Positions 51,567-61,048 of a DNA stretch of 64,000 nt are shown in pieces. The first letter of the stretch is position 1; each line of letters starts with the position of its first letter. Source of the DNA: Akkermansiaceae bacterium (GTDB lineage: Bacteria; Verrucomicrobiota; Verrucomicrobiia; Verrucomicrobiales; Akkermansiaceae); contig JABDRB010000013.1 of the NCBI GenBank assembly GCA_013041925.1, positions 248,001 to 312,000 on the forward strand. Reading direction: 5' to 3'. Made by a program: the position numbers and the translations under genes. The notes under the pieces were generated by a model, which saw only the letters and a program-made list of their open reading frames with translations, had not been told where the DNA came from and ran no database searches.

Positions 51567-53120
51567 ATGAAATCTAATACGACCAACCCCCATCAACGAA
51601 ATGAGAATTATTCCGTTGATGAAATGATGAGCCGCCTGAAGCGCAATGACAGGCAGAAACAATCATCCAAATCAGACATCAGCTCATCCGATCCTGATAA
51701 AAATGGTGAACTCATCACCCGTGAAGACGGATCACAAGTCATCAAAGTCAGAAATCGTAAAAGGCGCTCACAGCAACGTAAAAAAAAGGTAAGCCAAAGT
51801 AAGACCAGCCCTCAAATGAAGTGGGCCATTCTTGGCTCTCTCATGGGTATCCTTGTTATCCTTACGGCAGGAACAATCTTCATCATTGCCAAGTACAACG
51901 GACGCAATTTTAAAGAATCCACCGAAGCCACTATCTCACAACTTTCCAATGCGCAAACAACCACACTCACGCAACTGAGAGTAACCCCCATTTCAGCCAA
52001 AGCCACTAAGGCCGAACTCCTCTGGGACCAACACTCATTCATGCGGTCCGCCTCATTCAACGGCATCTACGCAAACATCCTCGCCACCAGCTTTTTCTCA
52101 AACGAATGGATCGGTGAGGAGGTCGTCGCTCGCCTCGGTAAGGTCTACCTCCAAACACCCAGCCCCAATCGGGAACTCCTATCAGAAGTCACCCTGTCAC
52201 CCTACCAGTTCGGAACATTCCGCTGCAACAAGCTCGACCTGCATTTTGGCCAAGACAAGGATGCGCCTGCTATTACAGGACTCCAAGTAGCACTGCGTCA
52301 ACAGGTCGATGAACGCTACCAAATCGTATTCCAAGGTGGCCTCATGAAAATCAAAAACTGGCCCTCCTTGGAAATCTCATCAGGGATCGTTACCCTCAAT
52401 GACCAGGGTTGCAAAATCGAAGCCCTGCTCGAGGCCGGAGACGCCCACAAGGGAGCACTCACAATCAAAGGTCGCATCGCAAAAAACACCAGCCGATCCG
52501 TCCTTCTCGACGTCCAAGCCAAGGATTACCCCATCGAAGAACTTCTCGGAAAAGCACTCGGTCGGCTCCTCCGAGGTGAAATCAGAAGCGATATGGGGTC
52601 TCTTTCCTACGACTATACCAAACAGGCACCCGATACCCTCAGCTTTATTATGCCTTTTAACTCAACGGAACTTCACCTCAGTGAACTCCCCTTCCTCTCC
52701 GAGCTCAAAAACCTCACAGGCGACACCCAATATGTCCGACCGATCTTTAACCACTGCACCGGAACCATCATGCGGACATCCGAAGGGGTAAACATCGACA
52801 ACCTTAACTTTACCAGCACCGGCGTGCTCACCATCAAAGGAAAATTAGCCGTCAATGCCCAAGACATCCTCTCAGGTGATCTCAAGGTGGGTATCCCTGC
52901 CAGACTCTTCAGTAAAAAATTCCCGCCCCCGTCCCTTTTTTCTGAGCCTCACAACGGCTTCATCTTCACGCAAGTCACCCTCAGCGGCAGCATCCACAAC
53001 CCCCACGATAACCTCCATGAACTCCTTCAAGCCAGCGTGACTCCGAGCCGTCAAACGCCTGCTTCCCAAGCCGAAAAAAACGAGATCAAGGAAAAGGAAT
53101 TCGAGATCCTCACTCGGTAA
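51567..53120 (+). CDS. AsmA-like inner-membrane-anchored periplasmic protein
   Basis: A 517-residue protein with a basic cytoplasmic N-terminus (residues 1-84, including a KVRNRKRRSQQRKKK cluster), one membrane segment (about 86-108, WAILGSLMGILVILTAGTIFII) and a long beta-rich periplasmic domain. The latter has AsmA/TamB-like alternating strands such as GALTIKGRIAKN, VLTIKGKLAVNAQDILSGDLKVGIPARLF and FTQVTLSGSIHNPHDNLHELL. AsmA-type proteins move lipids or limit envelope access. No catalytic motif. It follows the secretin gene by 75 bases. The similarity is structural and by eye; the specific role is unknown. Confidence 0.65.
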   Translation: MKSNTTNPHQRNENYSVDEMMSRLKRNDRQKQSSKSDISSSDPDKNGELITREDGSQVIKVRNRKRRSQQRKKKVSQSKTSPQMKWAILGSLMGILVILTAGTIFIIAKYNGRNFKESTEATISQLSNAQTTTLTQLRVTPISAKATKAELLWDQHSFMRSASFNGIYANILATSFFSNEWIGEEVVARLGKVYLQTPSPNRELLSEVTLSPYQFGTFRCNKLDLHFGQDKDAPAITGLQVALRQQVDERYQIVFQGGLMKIKNWPSLEISSGIVTLNDQGCKIEALLEAGDAHKGALTIKGRIAKNTSRSVLLDVQAKDYPIEELLGKALGRLLRGEIRSDMGSLSYDYTKQAPDTLSFIMPFNSTELHLSELPFLSELKNLTGDTQYVRPIFNHCTGTIMRTSEGVNIDNLNFTSTGVLTIKGKLAVNAQDILSGDLKVGIPARLFSKKFPPPSLFSEPHNGFIFTQVTLSGSIHNPHDNLHELLQASVTPSRQTPASQAEKNEIKEKEFEILTR

Positions 53121-53132
53121 CTGGCCACGACT

Positions 53133-55136
53133 ATGAAATATATCGTCACCACACTCACTCTCGCCTTTGCTCTCTTCTGTGATGGTGGCGACCCCGCAGA
53201 CACCTCATCAGAGGACCCGTCCCACCAAGCCGCCCTCCATTACATCCAGCATCTCGCAAAAGGGGATATTGACCTCACCAAACACACGGCACTCTCGCCC
53301 CATTGCGGCCTCCAACGCCGCAAAACAATCGACGACAGAATCTCCTTCTTCCAAAAAAACGAGCTTCGCCAAGGTGATACATTCTCCATCGAATCCTCCC
53401 AAGTCAACAATCACCTCGCAGCCATACTCGTCCGCGCAAAAAATCCGGCAGCCCCTCTGAGTGACCGCATACATGCCGTGGCGCTAGTTAAAAATAAAAA
53501 CACTTGGAAACCAGCACCACTTCTCGGTTCGTTCGCCAACACCGGATACGGCTACGACGAACAAATCGAGGACATTGTCCGTTCACTCGAACTCTGGATG
53601 GCACGCGAAAAAACCCTGCGCGAAACGCTAAGCCGAAAAAAGGCATTATCAGAATTTAAGCTCACCATCACCGGCATCGAAAAAAATGCAGGACTTGACG
53701 CCCTCTCACCTGAAGACGCGATCACCCACCTCCTCACGCAGTGCCGGAAAAAAAACCTCCTTACTATCCTTGCCTGCATGGGAGCCGCCTCCGGTCAGTT
53801 ACTTGAACCCATCGAAACCACCATTGACATCATTTCTCAAGGGCTCAGCAACCCCAATAAATCAAGTGAATGGTATCTCATGACCAACCGTTCCGTTATC
53901 GCTCAGGTCATGAAAGTGGATAAAACACGCAACGAAGTCGCACTGGGGTTTTTCAACCCGATGGATCGTAACCATTCACGCATCCTCTACTTCCCCATCG
54001 TTCAATCTGAAGGCAAAACATTCGTCCGCCTCTCACACTTGCTCAAAACCTCCCTACTGCCAAAAAAGGAACGCCGACAGCAACGCTGGAGACAAAGACG
54101 TGGCGATGAGAATGAACTCAGAAAAAAAGTCCCTGCCGCCATCCTCAAAAACTCAGCCCCCGTTAGCTACCCTACACCCGAAAAACTACGCAAACACTTC
54201 CTCCGCTCCATCAAAAATAACGACTTCACCGATGCGCTCCGCCTCCTTCCACGCAAAGGCGATTACTTCGGCGACGATGACAACCAAACCACTACCCTCA
54301 TAGACTTTGGATCGATCTGGCAAAACATCTCTACCCACAACCTCAAATCCTCCCCCCTTCCTCCCGTCAACATCCTCCAAGAAAAATCCATCGCCCTGAT
54401 CCCCCTCCAGTTCGCCAAACCCGCGCGACCAGGCCAATTTGAAACCATCAAAATCTGGATGCTCGAGGACGATGACGGCTGGCACATCATCGGCACCCCA
54501 CTGCAAGGCCATGCCATCTATGACACATTCATGGCCAACTTCAAAAAACTCGAGAAACGCTTTCAATCTCTCGAAAAAGAACAGCAGGAAAAACACTCCC
54601 GCAATTGGCTCAGCAAGGTGGTCACCCTGACCCCTCCCTTCACACTCGACCCCATCAAGGACGATGCCGCTAAAACATTGTTTACCGATTTCCGCACCCA
54701 CCTGCGTAAGAGTGACACCGAATCTGCCCTGTCAAAATGCGCCGTCCTCAAAGGAACCAACAACATCCAAACACTCAAAATTTTCAATTACGCCACCCGA
54801 GGAGCCGCCGATCATACCAAGGTCGACCAAATTCTCGGCATTAGCCGCAGCGGCAAATGGCTTGGCGTCTCCGCCCGCACAACATCCAAACTCACCAAAT
54901 TACACGACTACCCGCTCTACCTGATCGTCAACACCGCCATGGGCCCTAAAATCCTCCTCGATGTCGATCTTCGCCATGCCACCAACAAAGGTCGCAAACT
55001 CCTCAACACAAAAAACTGGCGTAAGCTAGAGCCATCCCTCAACAAGGAGTCACTTGGGGCACTCAAGAATCTGTGGACCCAACACCAAACGCTGAGCACC
55101 GCGGATATCGAAGAATTAGGCAAAACGCACGAATAA
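53133..55136 (+). CDS. Uncharacterised secreted protein with NTF2-like repeats
   Basis: A 667-residue exported protein, signal at residues 1-15 followed by CDGG, which is possibly a lipoprotein. I see four loose repeats of 100-140 residues, each starting with a helix and ending in strands with a W-x-(P/I) feature: HQAALHYIQHLAKGDIDL...TWKPAP (about 32-130), AITHLLTQCRKKNLLTILA...FVRLSHLL (about 195-300), LRKHFLRSIKNNDFTDALRLL...WHIIGTP (about 353-455) and LFTDFRTHLRKSDTESALS...WLGVSART (about 510-590). This is the layout of tandem NTF2/SnoaL-like domains. No active-site residues stand out. It follows the AsmA-like gene by 12 bases and precedes the MoxR gene by 34. Confidence 0.6.
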   Translation: MKYIVTTLTLAFALFCDGGDPADTSSEDPSHQAALHYIQHLAKGDIDLTKHTALSPHCGLQRRKTIDDRISFFQKNELRQGDTFSIESSQVNNHLAAILVRAKNPAAPLSDRIHAVALVKNKNTWKPAPLLGSFANTGYGYDEQIEDIVRSLELWMAREKTLRETLSRKKALSEFKLTITGIEKNAGLDALSPEDAITHLLTQCRKKNLLTILACMGAASGQLLEPIETTIDIISQGLSNPNKSSEWYLMTNRSVIAQVMKVDKTRNEVALGFFNPMDRNHSRILYFPIVQSEGKTFVRLSHLLKTSLLPKKERRQQRWRQRRGDENELRKKVPAAILKNSAPVSYPTPEKLRKHFLRSIKNNDFTDALRLLPRKGDYFGDDDNQTTTLIDFGSIWQNISTHNLKSSPLPPVNILQEKSIALIPLQFAKPARPGQFETIKIWMLEDDDGWHIIGTPLQGHAIYDTFMANFKKLEKRFQSLEKEQQEKHSRNWLSKVVTLTPPFTLDPIKDDAAKTLFTDFRTHLRKSDTESALSKCAVLKGTNNIQTLKIFNYATRGAADHTKVDQILGISRSGKWLGVSARTTSKLTKLHDYPLYLIVNTAMGPKILLDVDLRHATNKGRKLLNTKNWRKLEPSLNKESLGALKNLWTQHQTLSTADIEELGKTHE

Positions 55137-55170
55137 CCGCATTGCCGACTCACACACAAAGCCATTGTTC

Positions 55171-56106
55171 ATGACTCCCCTGGAAACCGCCCACCTGCTG
55201 GAACAATCCGTTGAAAGCATTATCAGAGGACAAAGAAAAACCGTCCGTAACGTCCTCTGCTGCATGATTTCCGGCGGCCACGTCCTCCTCGAGGACAATC
55301 CTGGCACGGGCAAAACTACCCTCGCCAAGGCCATCGCAGGATCAATCAGCAACTCGCAATTTAACCGCATCCAATTCACCCCAGACCTGCTTCCCTCTGA
55401 TATCTTGGGTGTCTCCATCCTCAACCAACAAACCAGCGAGTTTCACTTCCACCCAGGCCCCGTTTTTACCGATATCCTTCTCGCAGACGAAATCAACAGA
55501 GCTTCACCTCGAACCCAAAGTGCCCTCCTCGAATCCATGGCCGAACGTCAGGCCACCATCGAAGGGTCATGCCACCACCTCGATGGCGTTTTCTTTGTGA
55601 TCGCCACACAAAACCCCATTGAATTCCGTGGCACCTATCCACTCCCAGAAGCTCAGATGGATCGCTTCGCCATGCAATGCTCGCTCGGCTACGTCAGCCC
55701 CGAAGAGGAATCACGTATTCTCGCAGCACAAAACAACGGCCACCCACTCGATGACCTCAAAGCCGTTGTCTCTCTCGAACAGATCGCTGCCCTGCAAGAC
55801 GCCGTCTCCCAAATACGTATCAGCAATGAGCTCAGGAACTACATCGTAGCCCTCAGCAACGCCACCCGAAGCATCGAGGAGGTGCAACTCTCCGCAAGCC
55901 CGAGAGCATCCCTCGCCTTGATGAAACTCGCCCAAACCTTGTCACTGTTCGAGGGACGCGATTTTGTCACCCCTGAAACCATTCAGGAACTCGCGCCGGA
56001 TGTCATCGCCCACCGACTCGTCATCTCTCCCGAGGCCAAGTTCAATGGCCTCACCGGCCGCGGCGTTGTCGAGGATATCCTCAAAAAAACGCCAGTCCCG
56101 GTCTAA
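55171..56106 (+). CDS. MoxR-family AAA+ ATPase
   Basis: A 311-residue AAA+ chaperone-like ATPase, cytoplasmic. It has Walker A EDNPGTGKTTLAKA (about residues 41-54), Walker B ILLADEINRASPRTQSALLESM (about 108-129), sensor 1 in FFVIATQNPIEFRGTYPLPEAQMDRF and the sensor 2 arginine region SASPRASLALMKLA. MoxR proteins usually activate a vWA/DUF58 partner, which follows here 30 bases on. The ATG at 55171 is taken; a TTG six bases upstream is also in frame. Confidence 0.93.
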   Translation: MTPLETAHLLEQSVESIIRGQRKTVRNVLCCMISGGHVLLEDNPGTGKTTLAKAIAGSISNSQFNRIQFTPDLLPSDILGVSILNQQTSEFHFHPGPVFTDILLADEINRASPRTQSALLESMAERQATIEGSCHHLDGVFFVIATQNPIEFRGTYPLPEAQMDRFAMQCSLGYVSPEEESRILAAQNNGHPLDDLKAVVSLEQIAALQDAVSQIRISNELRNYIVALSNATRSIEEVQLSASPRASLALMKLAQTLSLFEGRDFVTPETIQELAPDVIAHRLVISPEAKFNGLTGRGVVEDILKKTPVPV

Positions 56107-56136
56107 TCCACCGACACCTCGCCCTATCTCCCATCC

Positions 56137-57522
56137 ATGGCGGTTCCCCCCTCATCACCCCTCTTCCAACGCTTGATCTACCGGATCTACCACCGGAACG
56201 CTGCCCTCACCCACTTTTTTGCCCACCGTATCAGGCCCGCAGGCATCCTGATGATTTTATGCCTCCCCGCCACCTGGCTGACCATGCCCGTGTATTCCCT
56301 CGCCCCCCTCTTCCAGCTGCGTGGTCTCGTCTTTGTCCTGCTTGCAGTCAGCTGCCTCTGGGCATTTTTACGTCGGGCACGGGTCAGCGTGACACGCACC
56401 CTCCCCCGCCTCGCCACCGCGGGAGAAATCATGCACTACCGCGTTCATGTCTCCAACGTTGGCAACAAACCCATCGCGGGTGCCTGCCTACTCGAGATGC
56501 CAGCCGATAACCGCCCCAGCTTCCTCCTCTTCAGTCGATCCAAAGAACCTGGCGAGGAAAGCCGCAATATCTTCGACCGCACCCTCGGATATTACCGCTG
56601 GCAATGGCTCCAGAGGTCACTCACGTTCTTTACCACCTCCCCATCGCCAACGCTTCCCCGACTCAAACCCAGGGAAAGCACCACGCTCACCCTCTCCCTC
56701 ACCCCCAAAAAACGGGGTGTCATCATTCTCCGCGACCCCCGCCTTTGCCTCCCTGACCCTCTCGGGATTTTCCAACGCTGCCGCCCTACGGACTCAGCGA
56801 GAGATAAGGTCATCGTCTTACCACACCGATACCGCCTGCCACTGCTCGAGCTCCCAGGAAGCGCACGTTTTCAACTCGGCGGCGAGTCCACATCCAACTC
56901 CATCGGCCAGTCAGGTGATTTTACCAGCGTGCGTGATTACCGACCTGGCGACCCCATACGCCACATCCACTGGAAAAGCTGGGCCAAAACCGGCCAACCT
57001 ATCGTCAAAGAACACCAAGACGTATTTTTCCCCCGCTACGGGCTGATCCTCGATACCTTCGTCCGCCCAGAACACGCCAATCTCTTCGAGGAGGCCGTCT
57101 CGGTGGCTGCCTCATTCGCCGCCAGCATCGATACCCGAGATGCCCTATTAGACCTCATGTTCATCCGCGATCAAGCCTTCGTCTTCAGTGCGGGTCGAGG
57201 TGAGGAACGCATCGATACCATGCTCGAAATTCTCGCTGGGGTCAGCTGTGATCCCAACACTGACTTTGAGGCGCTTCAGCAACTCCTCCTCAAATACCGC
57301 GACGAGCTCACCGCCTGCATTTGTGTCTTCACCGGATGGTGCGAACAACGCCGCGATACCATCAGCCGACTGCACCGCGCCGGCATGAATTTAAAAATCA
57401 TCGCTCTCTGCGATAGCCTAGACGAAGCGCACCAACTCCAGCAACGCTATCCATCACCCTGCCCCGTCCAGTGGCTGCGAGCAGGCCACATCCAGAAAGA
57501 CCTCATGGCCACCCATTCCTGA
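56137..57522 (+). CDS. DUF58 domain protein (MoxR partner)
   Basis: A 461-residue membrane protein. Two hydrophobic segments lie near residues 27-45 and 55-72, followed by a beta-rich region (about 80-215) and the DUF58 signature DYRPGDPIRHIHWKSWAKTG at about residues 268-287. The C-terminal part is a vWA-like fold, RYGLILDTF and a C-terminal VCVFTGWCEQRRDTI-like region, without a complete MIDAS. In known MoxR-DUF58 loci the ATPase chaperones this protein. It is followed by the transglutaminase gene after 21 bases. Confidence 0.9.
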   Translation: MAVPPSSPLFQRLIYRIYHRNAALTHFFAHRIRPAGILMILCLPATWLTMPVYSLAPLFQLRGLVFVLLAVSCLWAFLRRARVSVTRTLPRLATAGEIMHYRVHVSNVGNKPIAGACLLEMPADNRPSFLLFSRSKEPGEESRNIFDRTLGYYRWQWLQRSLTFFTTSPSPTLPRLKPRESTTLTLSLTPKKRGVIILRDPRLCLPDPLGIFQRCRPTDSARDKVIVLPHRYRLPLLELPGSARFQLGGESTSNSIGQSGDFTSVRDYRPGDPIRHIHWKSWAKTGQPIVKEHQDVFFPRYGLILDTFVRPEHANLFEEAVSVAASFAASIDTRDALLDLMFIRDQAFVFSAGRGEERIDTMLEILAGVSCDPNTDFEALQQLLLKYRDELTACICVFTGWCEQRRDTISRLHRAGMNLKIIALCDSLDEAHQLQQRYPSPCPVQWLRAGHIQKDLMATHS

Positions 57523-57543
57523 ACAATCCCTCCGTAACCCTTC

Positions 57544-59673
57544 ATGTCCACGTCTCCTCCCCGCTTACTTACCGGCACAGCCCTTCTTTTCTGGGGTGGT
57601 CTTTCGGGGCATGCTCTGGCTGGACTTCTGGCTGCCCTACTCGTCGAAGCCAGCGCATGGCTAAACTTGCGCTGGGACTTTAAACGAGAATTCTATGTCA
57701 AGGCTTGGCAGTTTTCCATCCTCTGCGGCGCATTGGTCGGCATCCTTGCATGGCTCAACGGCGTAAGAGCGGGGCACATTCACTCCCTGTTCGTCTGGGC
57801 ACCGCTCATCCTGCTGCCACTGGAGCTCGCCCAGCGCTACGGCAACGCAACAAAAATCCCACTCAATACCTTCTCCTTTTTTGCACGTAGAAAAATGGTG
57901 AACGATATCCACCACGGCCGAGCCATCACGCCGCGTATGCTCAACATCGGCTACCCCTACATCATGGTGGTCACTCTCGCCACCGCCATGGCCAGCCGCA
58001 ATGAACTCCAACACTTCATCGGACTCTCCCTCGTCATCGGTGCCTGCCTCTTTTTCTCCATTCGTAAAAAGGGTTTTCGCCCATGGGCGTGGGGCTGCGC
58101 CTTACTCCTTGTCCTGTCCCTTAGCGTCACCGTCCAGTGGGGGATGCTCAAACTTTATTACCACTTCACAGGAAGCCAGCCAAGCGCCAACCACCAGCGG
58201 CATTCCCCGAACGAATCCCGCACCAGCATCGGCCGACTAGGTCGGCTCAAGCTCAGCCCGCGGATCTTCTGGCGCATGCAGGTCCACGATGACTCCGTGC
58301 CCCAACTCCTACGCACCGCCACCTACAATGAGTATGCTCGGGCACGATGGTCACACCGTTTTATCCCGAGCCTTTCCAGAGATGATTATGATTACCTCGA
58401 TCCGACAACCATGAAGGTCAGCGAGGAGAGGTCCATCTACACGTTCAGCTCAGAGGACAACATTCCATCACTGGGAAAAGAAAACATGCAGGTCATCGGC
58501 GAACTGGATGCAGGCATCAAAGAAAATCCGATCCCACTTCCTCACTTCACCTTTGCCCTCGGTGATTTAGGTGAAGAGGCGGGCATCGAATGCAACTCGC
58601 TCGGCACCGTCCGAATGCACAACGCCGAATTCAATGTTATCGAATACTCGATATGGACTGGCGAATCATCCACCACTGAAGAGCCCCCCAATGCGTTTGA
58701 TCTTCATATCCCCGATCACGAACTCCATGCGATACGACGCATCGGCAAACATCTCAAACTCCATCATCAAAACCTCAGCACTCGTCAAAAAATAGCTATC
58801 CTCAGGGACTTCTTTAACACCCAATTCACTTATACAACCCACCTCAACACACCCCGATTCGATCGAGGCAAACGCCAGTCGGCGGTAGGCATCTTCCTCG
58901 AAACATCACGCGCCGGACACTGTGAATATTTTGCCACCGCAACCGCATTATTACTTCGTGAAGCAGGTGTCCCATCACGCTATTGCATCGGATTCTCCGT
59001 CAATGAACACGACCCCACACGCAACGAGTGGATCATGCGTGGCCAGCACGCTCACGCATGGTGCCGCGTCTGGATCCAAGAGCATCAAGAAAACAACAAG
59101 CGGGTCGCCGGCCACTGGGAGGATCTCGACCTCACCCCAGCATCATGGCCATCCGCCGAGTCAGCCACCTCAAGCACATGGCAACGACAACTCACTGATA
59201 CATGGCAACGTTGGCGCGAAGACTTCCTCATCTGGCGCACCCGCGACACAAACAAATCCAAAGTCATCGTCACCATCACCCTCATTATCAGCCTACTGAG
59301 CCTCTGGATCATCTGGCGACTCTGGCAATCACGCCAACGCCACACCCGATCCATCCACCAACGCTACCAACGTCCCCAAGATGCCCCCTTGACCGCCCTG
59401 CATAAAATCGAACCCTTGGCCGCCAAAAAAATAGGCCCGAGGCCCGAAGGGACCCCTCTTTGCAGATGGCTGTCAGACTTACTTCAAGTTGATCCATCGC
59501 TCGAAGGCATCCTCCTGCCTGCCATCCGTCTCCACTCGATCATCCGTTTTGACCCTCATGGTGCCACGCCTGAGCAATATCACCAACTCACCCGCCAAAC
59601 CGCCGCCCTACGTCAAGCCATCAAAAGAAAACCCACTCAAGGCCATACAGACACAATGACCCGACCCTCGTAA
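57544..59673 (+). CDS. TgpA-like membrane transglutaminase
   Basis: A 709-residue protein with the DUF3488-transglutaminase architecture: several membrane segments in residues 1-210, a periplasmic transglutaminase-core domain (about 400-560), one further membrane segment (about 575-597, VIVTITLIISLLSLWIIW) and a DUF4129-like cytoplasmic end. The catalytic triad fits C460 (GHCEYFATA), H502 or H504 (QHAHAWCRV) and D529 (EDLDLTP). In Pseudomonas TgpA is essential, with a suspected role in wall or envelope. It completes the MoxR-DUF58-transglutaminase core. The next gene, an OmpA-type protein, begins 44 bases downstream. Confidence 0.92.
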   Translation: MSTSPPRLLTGTALLFWGGLSGHALAGLLAALLVEASAWLNLRWDFKREFYVKAWQFSILCGALVGILAWLNGVRAGHIHSLFVWAPLILLPLELAQRYGNATKIPLNTFSFFARRKMVNDIHHGRAITPRMLNIGYPYIMVVTLATAMASRNELQHFIGLSLVIGACLFFSIRKKGFRPWAWGCALLLVLSLSVTVQWGMLKLYYHFTGSQPSANHQRHSPNESRTSIGRLGRLKLSPRIFWRMQVHDDSVPQLLRTATYNEYARARWSHRFIPSLSRDDYDYLDPTTMKVSEERSIYTFSSEDNIPSLGKENMQVIGELDAGIKENPIPLPHFTFALGDLGEEAGIECNSLGTVRMHNAEFNVIEYSIWTGESSTTEEPPNAFDLHIPDHELHAIRRIGKHLKLHHQNLSTRQKIAILRDFFNTQFTYTTHLNTPRFDRGKRQSAVGIFLETSRAGHCEYFATATALLLREAGVPSRYCIGFSVNEHDPTRNEWIMRGQHAHAWCRVWIQEHQENNKRVAGHWEDLDLTPASWPSAESATSSTWQRQLTDTWQRWREDFLIWRTRDTNKSKVIVTITLIISLLSLWIIWRLWQSRQRHTRSIHQRYQRPQDAPLTALHKIEPLAAKKIGPRPEGTPLCRWLSDLLQVDPSLEGILLPAIRLHSIIRFDPHGATPEQYHQLTRQTAALRQAIKRKPTQGHTDTMTRPS

Positions 59674-59717
59674 TTTTTTAGGTTGGAGTTCCCTATTTTG
59701 GCCTTAAAATACCGACC

Positions 59718-61046
59718 ATGGGTAAGACACACTCCAAAACTCCCCTCATCTTCTTCATCACCGTCATCATCCTGATGACGATTGCCACCTTATTGCTCGT
59801 CAACAAATGCGCTACCCATACGCCAACCACGGATGATGGACCCTCATCAACCAGCCCTCATCCAACCAACAACGACTCAGACGACATAACCCTGACACCC
59901 GAAGGTAACCACGTGGATGATAAAAATACGAACCCCTACGGCAGCCCCACGGACCTCATCGGACATATCAGCGAGCTTGCGATTCAAGCCAATGACACCG
60001 GCGACATCAATCCGCTCGTCGCCCTGCTTGGCCAGGGCACCCTCACTCCCACACAAACCAAGCAACTCAGAGAGCTAGCCGTTGCATCCCGGATGAAACT
60101 TGACCCCACCACACCCTTCTCATCCATCCAAGGGCTCAACAATCGATGGTCACTCAATCTTGCCAATCGCAACCGCATCTTCCTCGACCTCACCAAGGCA
60201 GCCGATGGCAGGTGGCTAGTTAACCGCATTACTCTGCCCAACCACCAAGGATCCCTGACAAAGCAACCCAAAAAAACCACAGACCCAGCAACCTCCGACG
60301 AGGAAAAAAAAGCCGCCGCCATTGTCCAAAGCTTCCTTGCGTCCATTATGCAACTCGATCCCGCATCCGCCCGCCAATATATCGACCCGACCAAGATATC
60401 ATACGCAAAGCTTGCGGGGCTCTGCATTCTTTTTGAGGAAGGAAAATACCAATTCATCGAAAAAAAGGCGCTGCGTAACATGTTCCTCCGCAACACCTCA
60501 GCCGGATGGATCGCCCGTATCAAAACACCCGATACCGACCAACCCGCCATGTTTGCCATCAACACCAAACGCCAAGATGCGCAATCTGCTTGGAAAATTA
60601 CCGAGATCAACCTCAATCAACTCCTCACCGACTACGTCAACCGAGTCTCAGGAGGCGACATCCATTACAAGCCCCTGATCAAAAACCCTAAGGGAGGTGA
60701 CGCCTTGGTCATCTATTTTGATCTTAATTCCAATCAACTCACAATACGCACACAGCGCCAACTCATCATCGTCGCCAAACTCCTCAAAACAGATGCGCAA
60801 CGAAAACTCACCATTTCAGGCTACACCGACGCGCTCGGATCTGATGCCTACAACCTCGTTCTCTCTGAAAAAAGAGCCCGTCAAGTGATGCTGTTTCTCT
60901 CCAAAAATGGGGTCAATCCGGCACAGATGAACATCGCAAGCTTCGGAGAAGCCCAACCACGCGTGCCCAATACCTCTGCAGATGGCTCCGATGCCCCCGA
61001 AGGCCGACGCGTCAACCGACGCGCTGAAATCCTCCTCGACTTCTAG
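59718..61046 (+). CDS. OmpA-family peptidoglycan-binding protein with NTF2-like N-terminal domains
   Basis: A 442-residue protein with an N-terminal hydrophobic anchor or signal (about residues 9-28, ending LLVNKCA; C31 could be lipidated), a disordered threonine- and asparagine-rich linker, two NTF2/SnoaL-like stretches (about 75-175 and 195-305, e.g. AAAIVQSFLASIMQLDPASARQYI...WKITEINL) and a C-terminal OmpA domain (about 330-440). The OmpA domain shows IYFDLNSNQLTIRTQRQL, ISGYTDALGSDAYNLVLSEKRARQV and GRRVNRRAEI, with the D and R that bind diaminopimelate. It probably tethers an envelope complex to the cell wall. The M23 peptidase gene starts two bases after its stop. Confidence 0.85.
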   Translation: MGKTHSKTPLIFFITVIILMTIATLLLVNKCATHTPTTDDGPSSTSPHPTNNDSDDITLTPEGNHVDDKNTNPYGSPTDLIGHISELAIQANDTGDINPLVALLGQGTLTPTQTKQLRELAVASRMKLDPTTPFSSIQGLNNRWSLNLANRNRIFLDLTKAADGRWLVNRITLPNHQGSLTKQPKKTTDPATSDEEKKAAAIVQSFLASIMQLDPASARQYIDPTKISYAKLAGLCILFEEGKYQFIEKKALRNMFLRNTSAGWIARIKTPDTDQPAMFAINTKRQDAQSAWKITEINLNQLLTDYVNRVSGGDIHYKPLIKNPKGGDALVIYFDLNSNQLTIRTQRQLIIVAKLLKTDAQRKLTISGYTDALGSDAYNLVLSEKRARQVMLFLSKNGVNPAQMNIASFGEAQPRVPNTSADGSDAPEGRRVNRRAEILLDF

Positions 61047-61048
61047 CC

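Noticed and set aside
49038-53120. Complete type IV pilus or type II secretion operon
   Set aside because: Only the secretin is recognisable; no pilin, PilB/PilT ATPase, PilC, PilM or prepilin peptidase is in the window.
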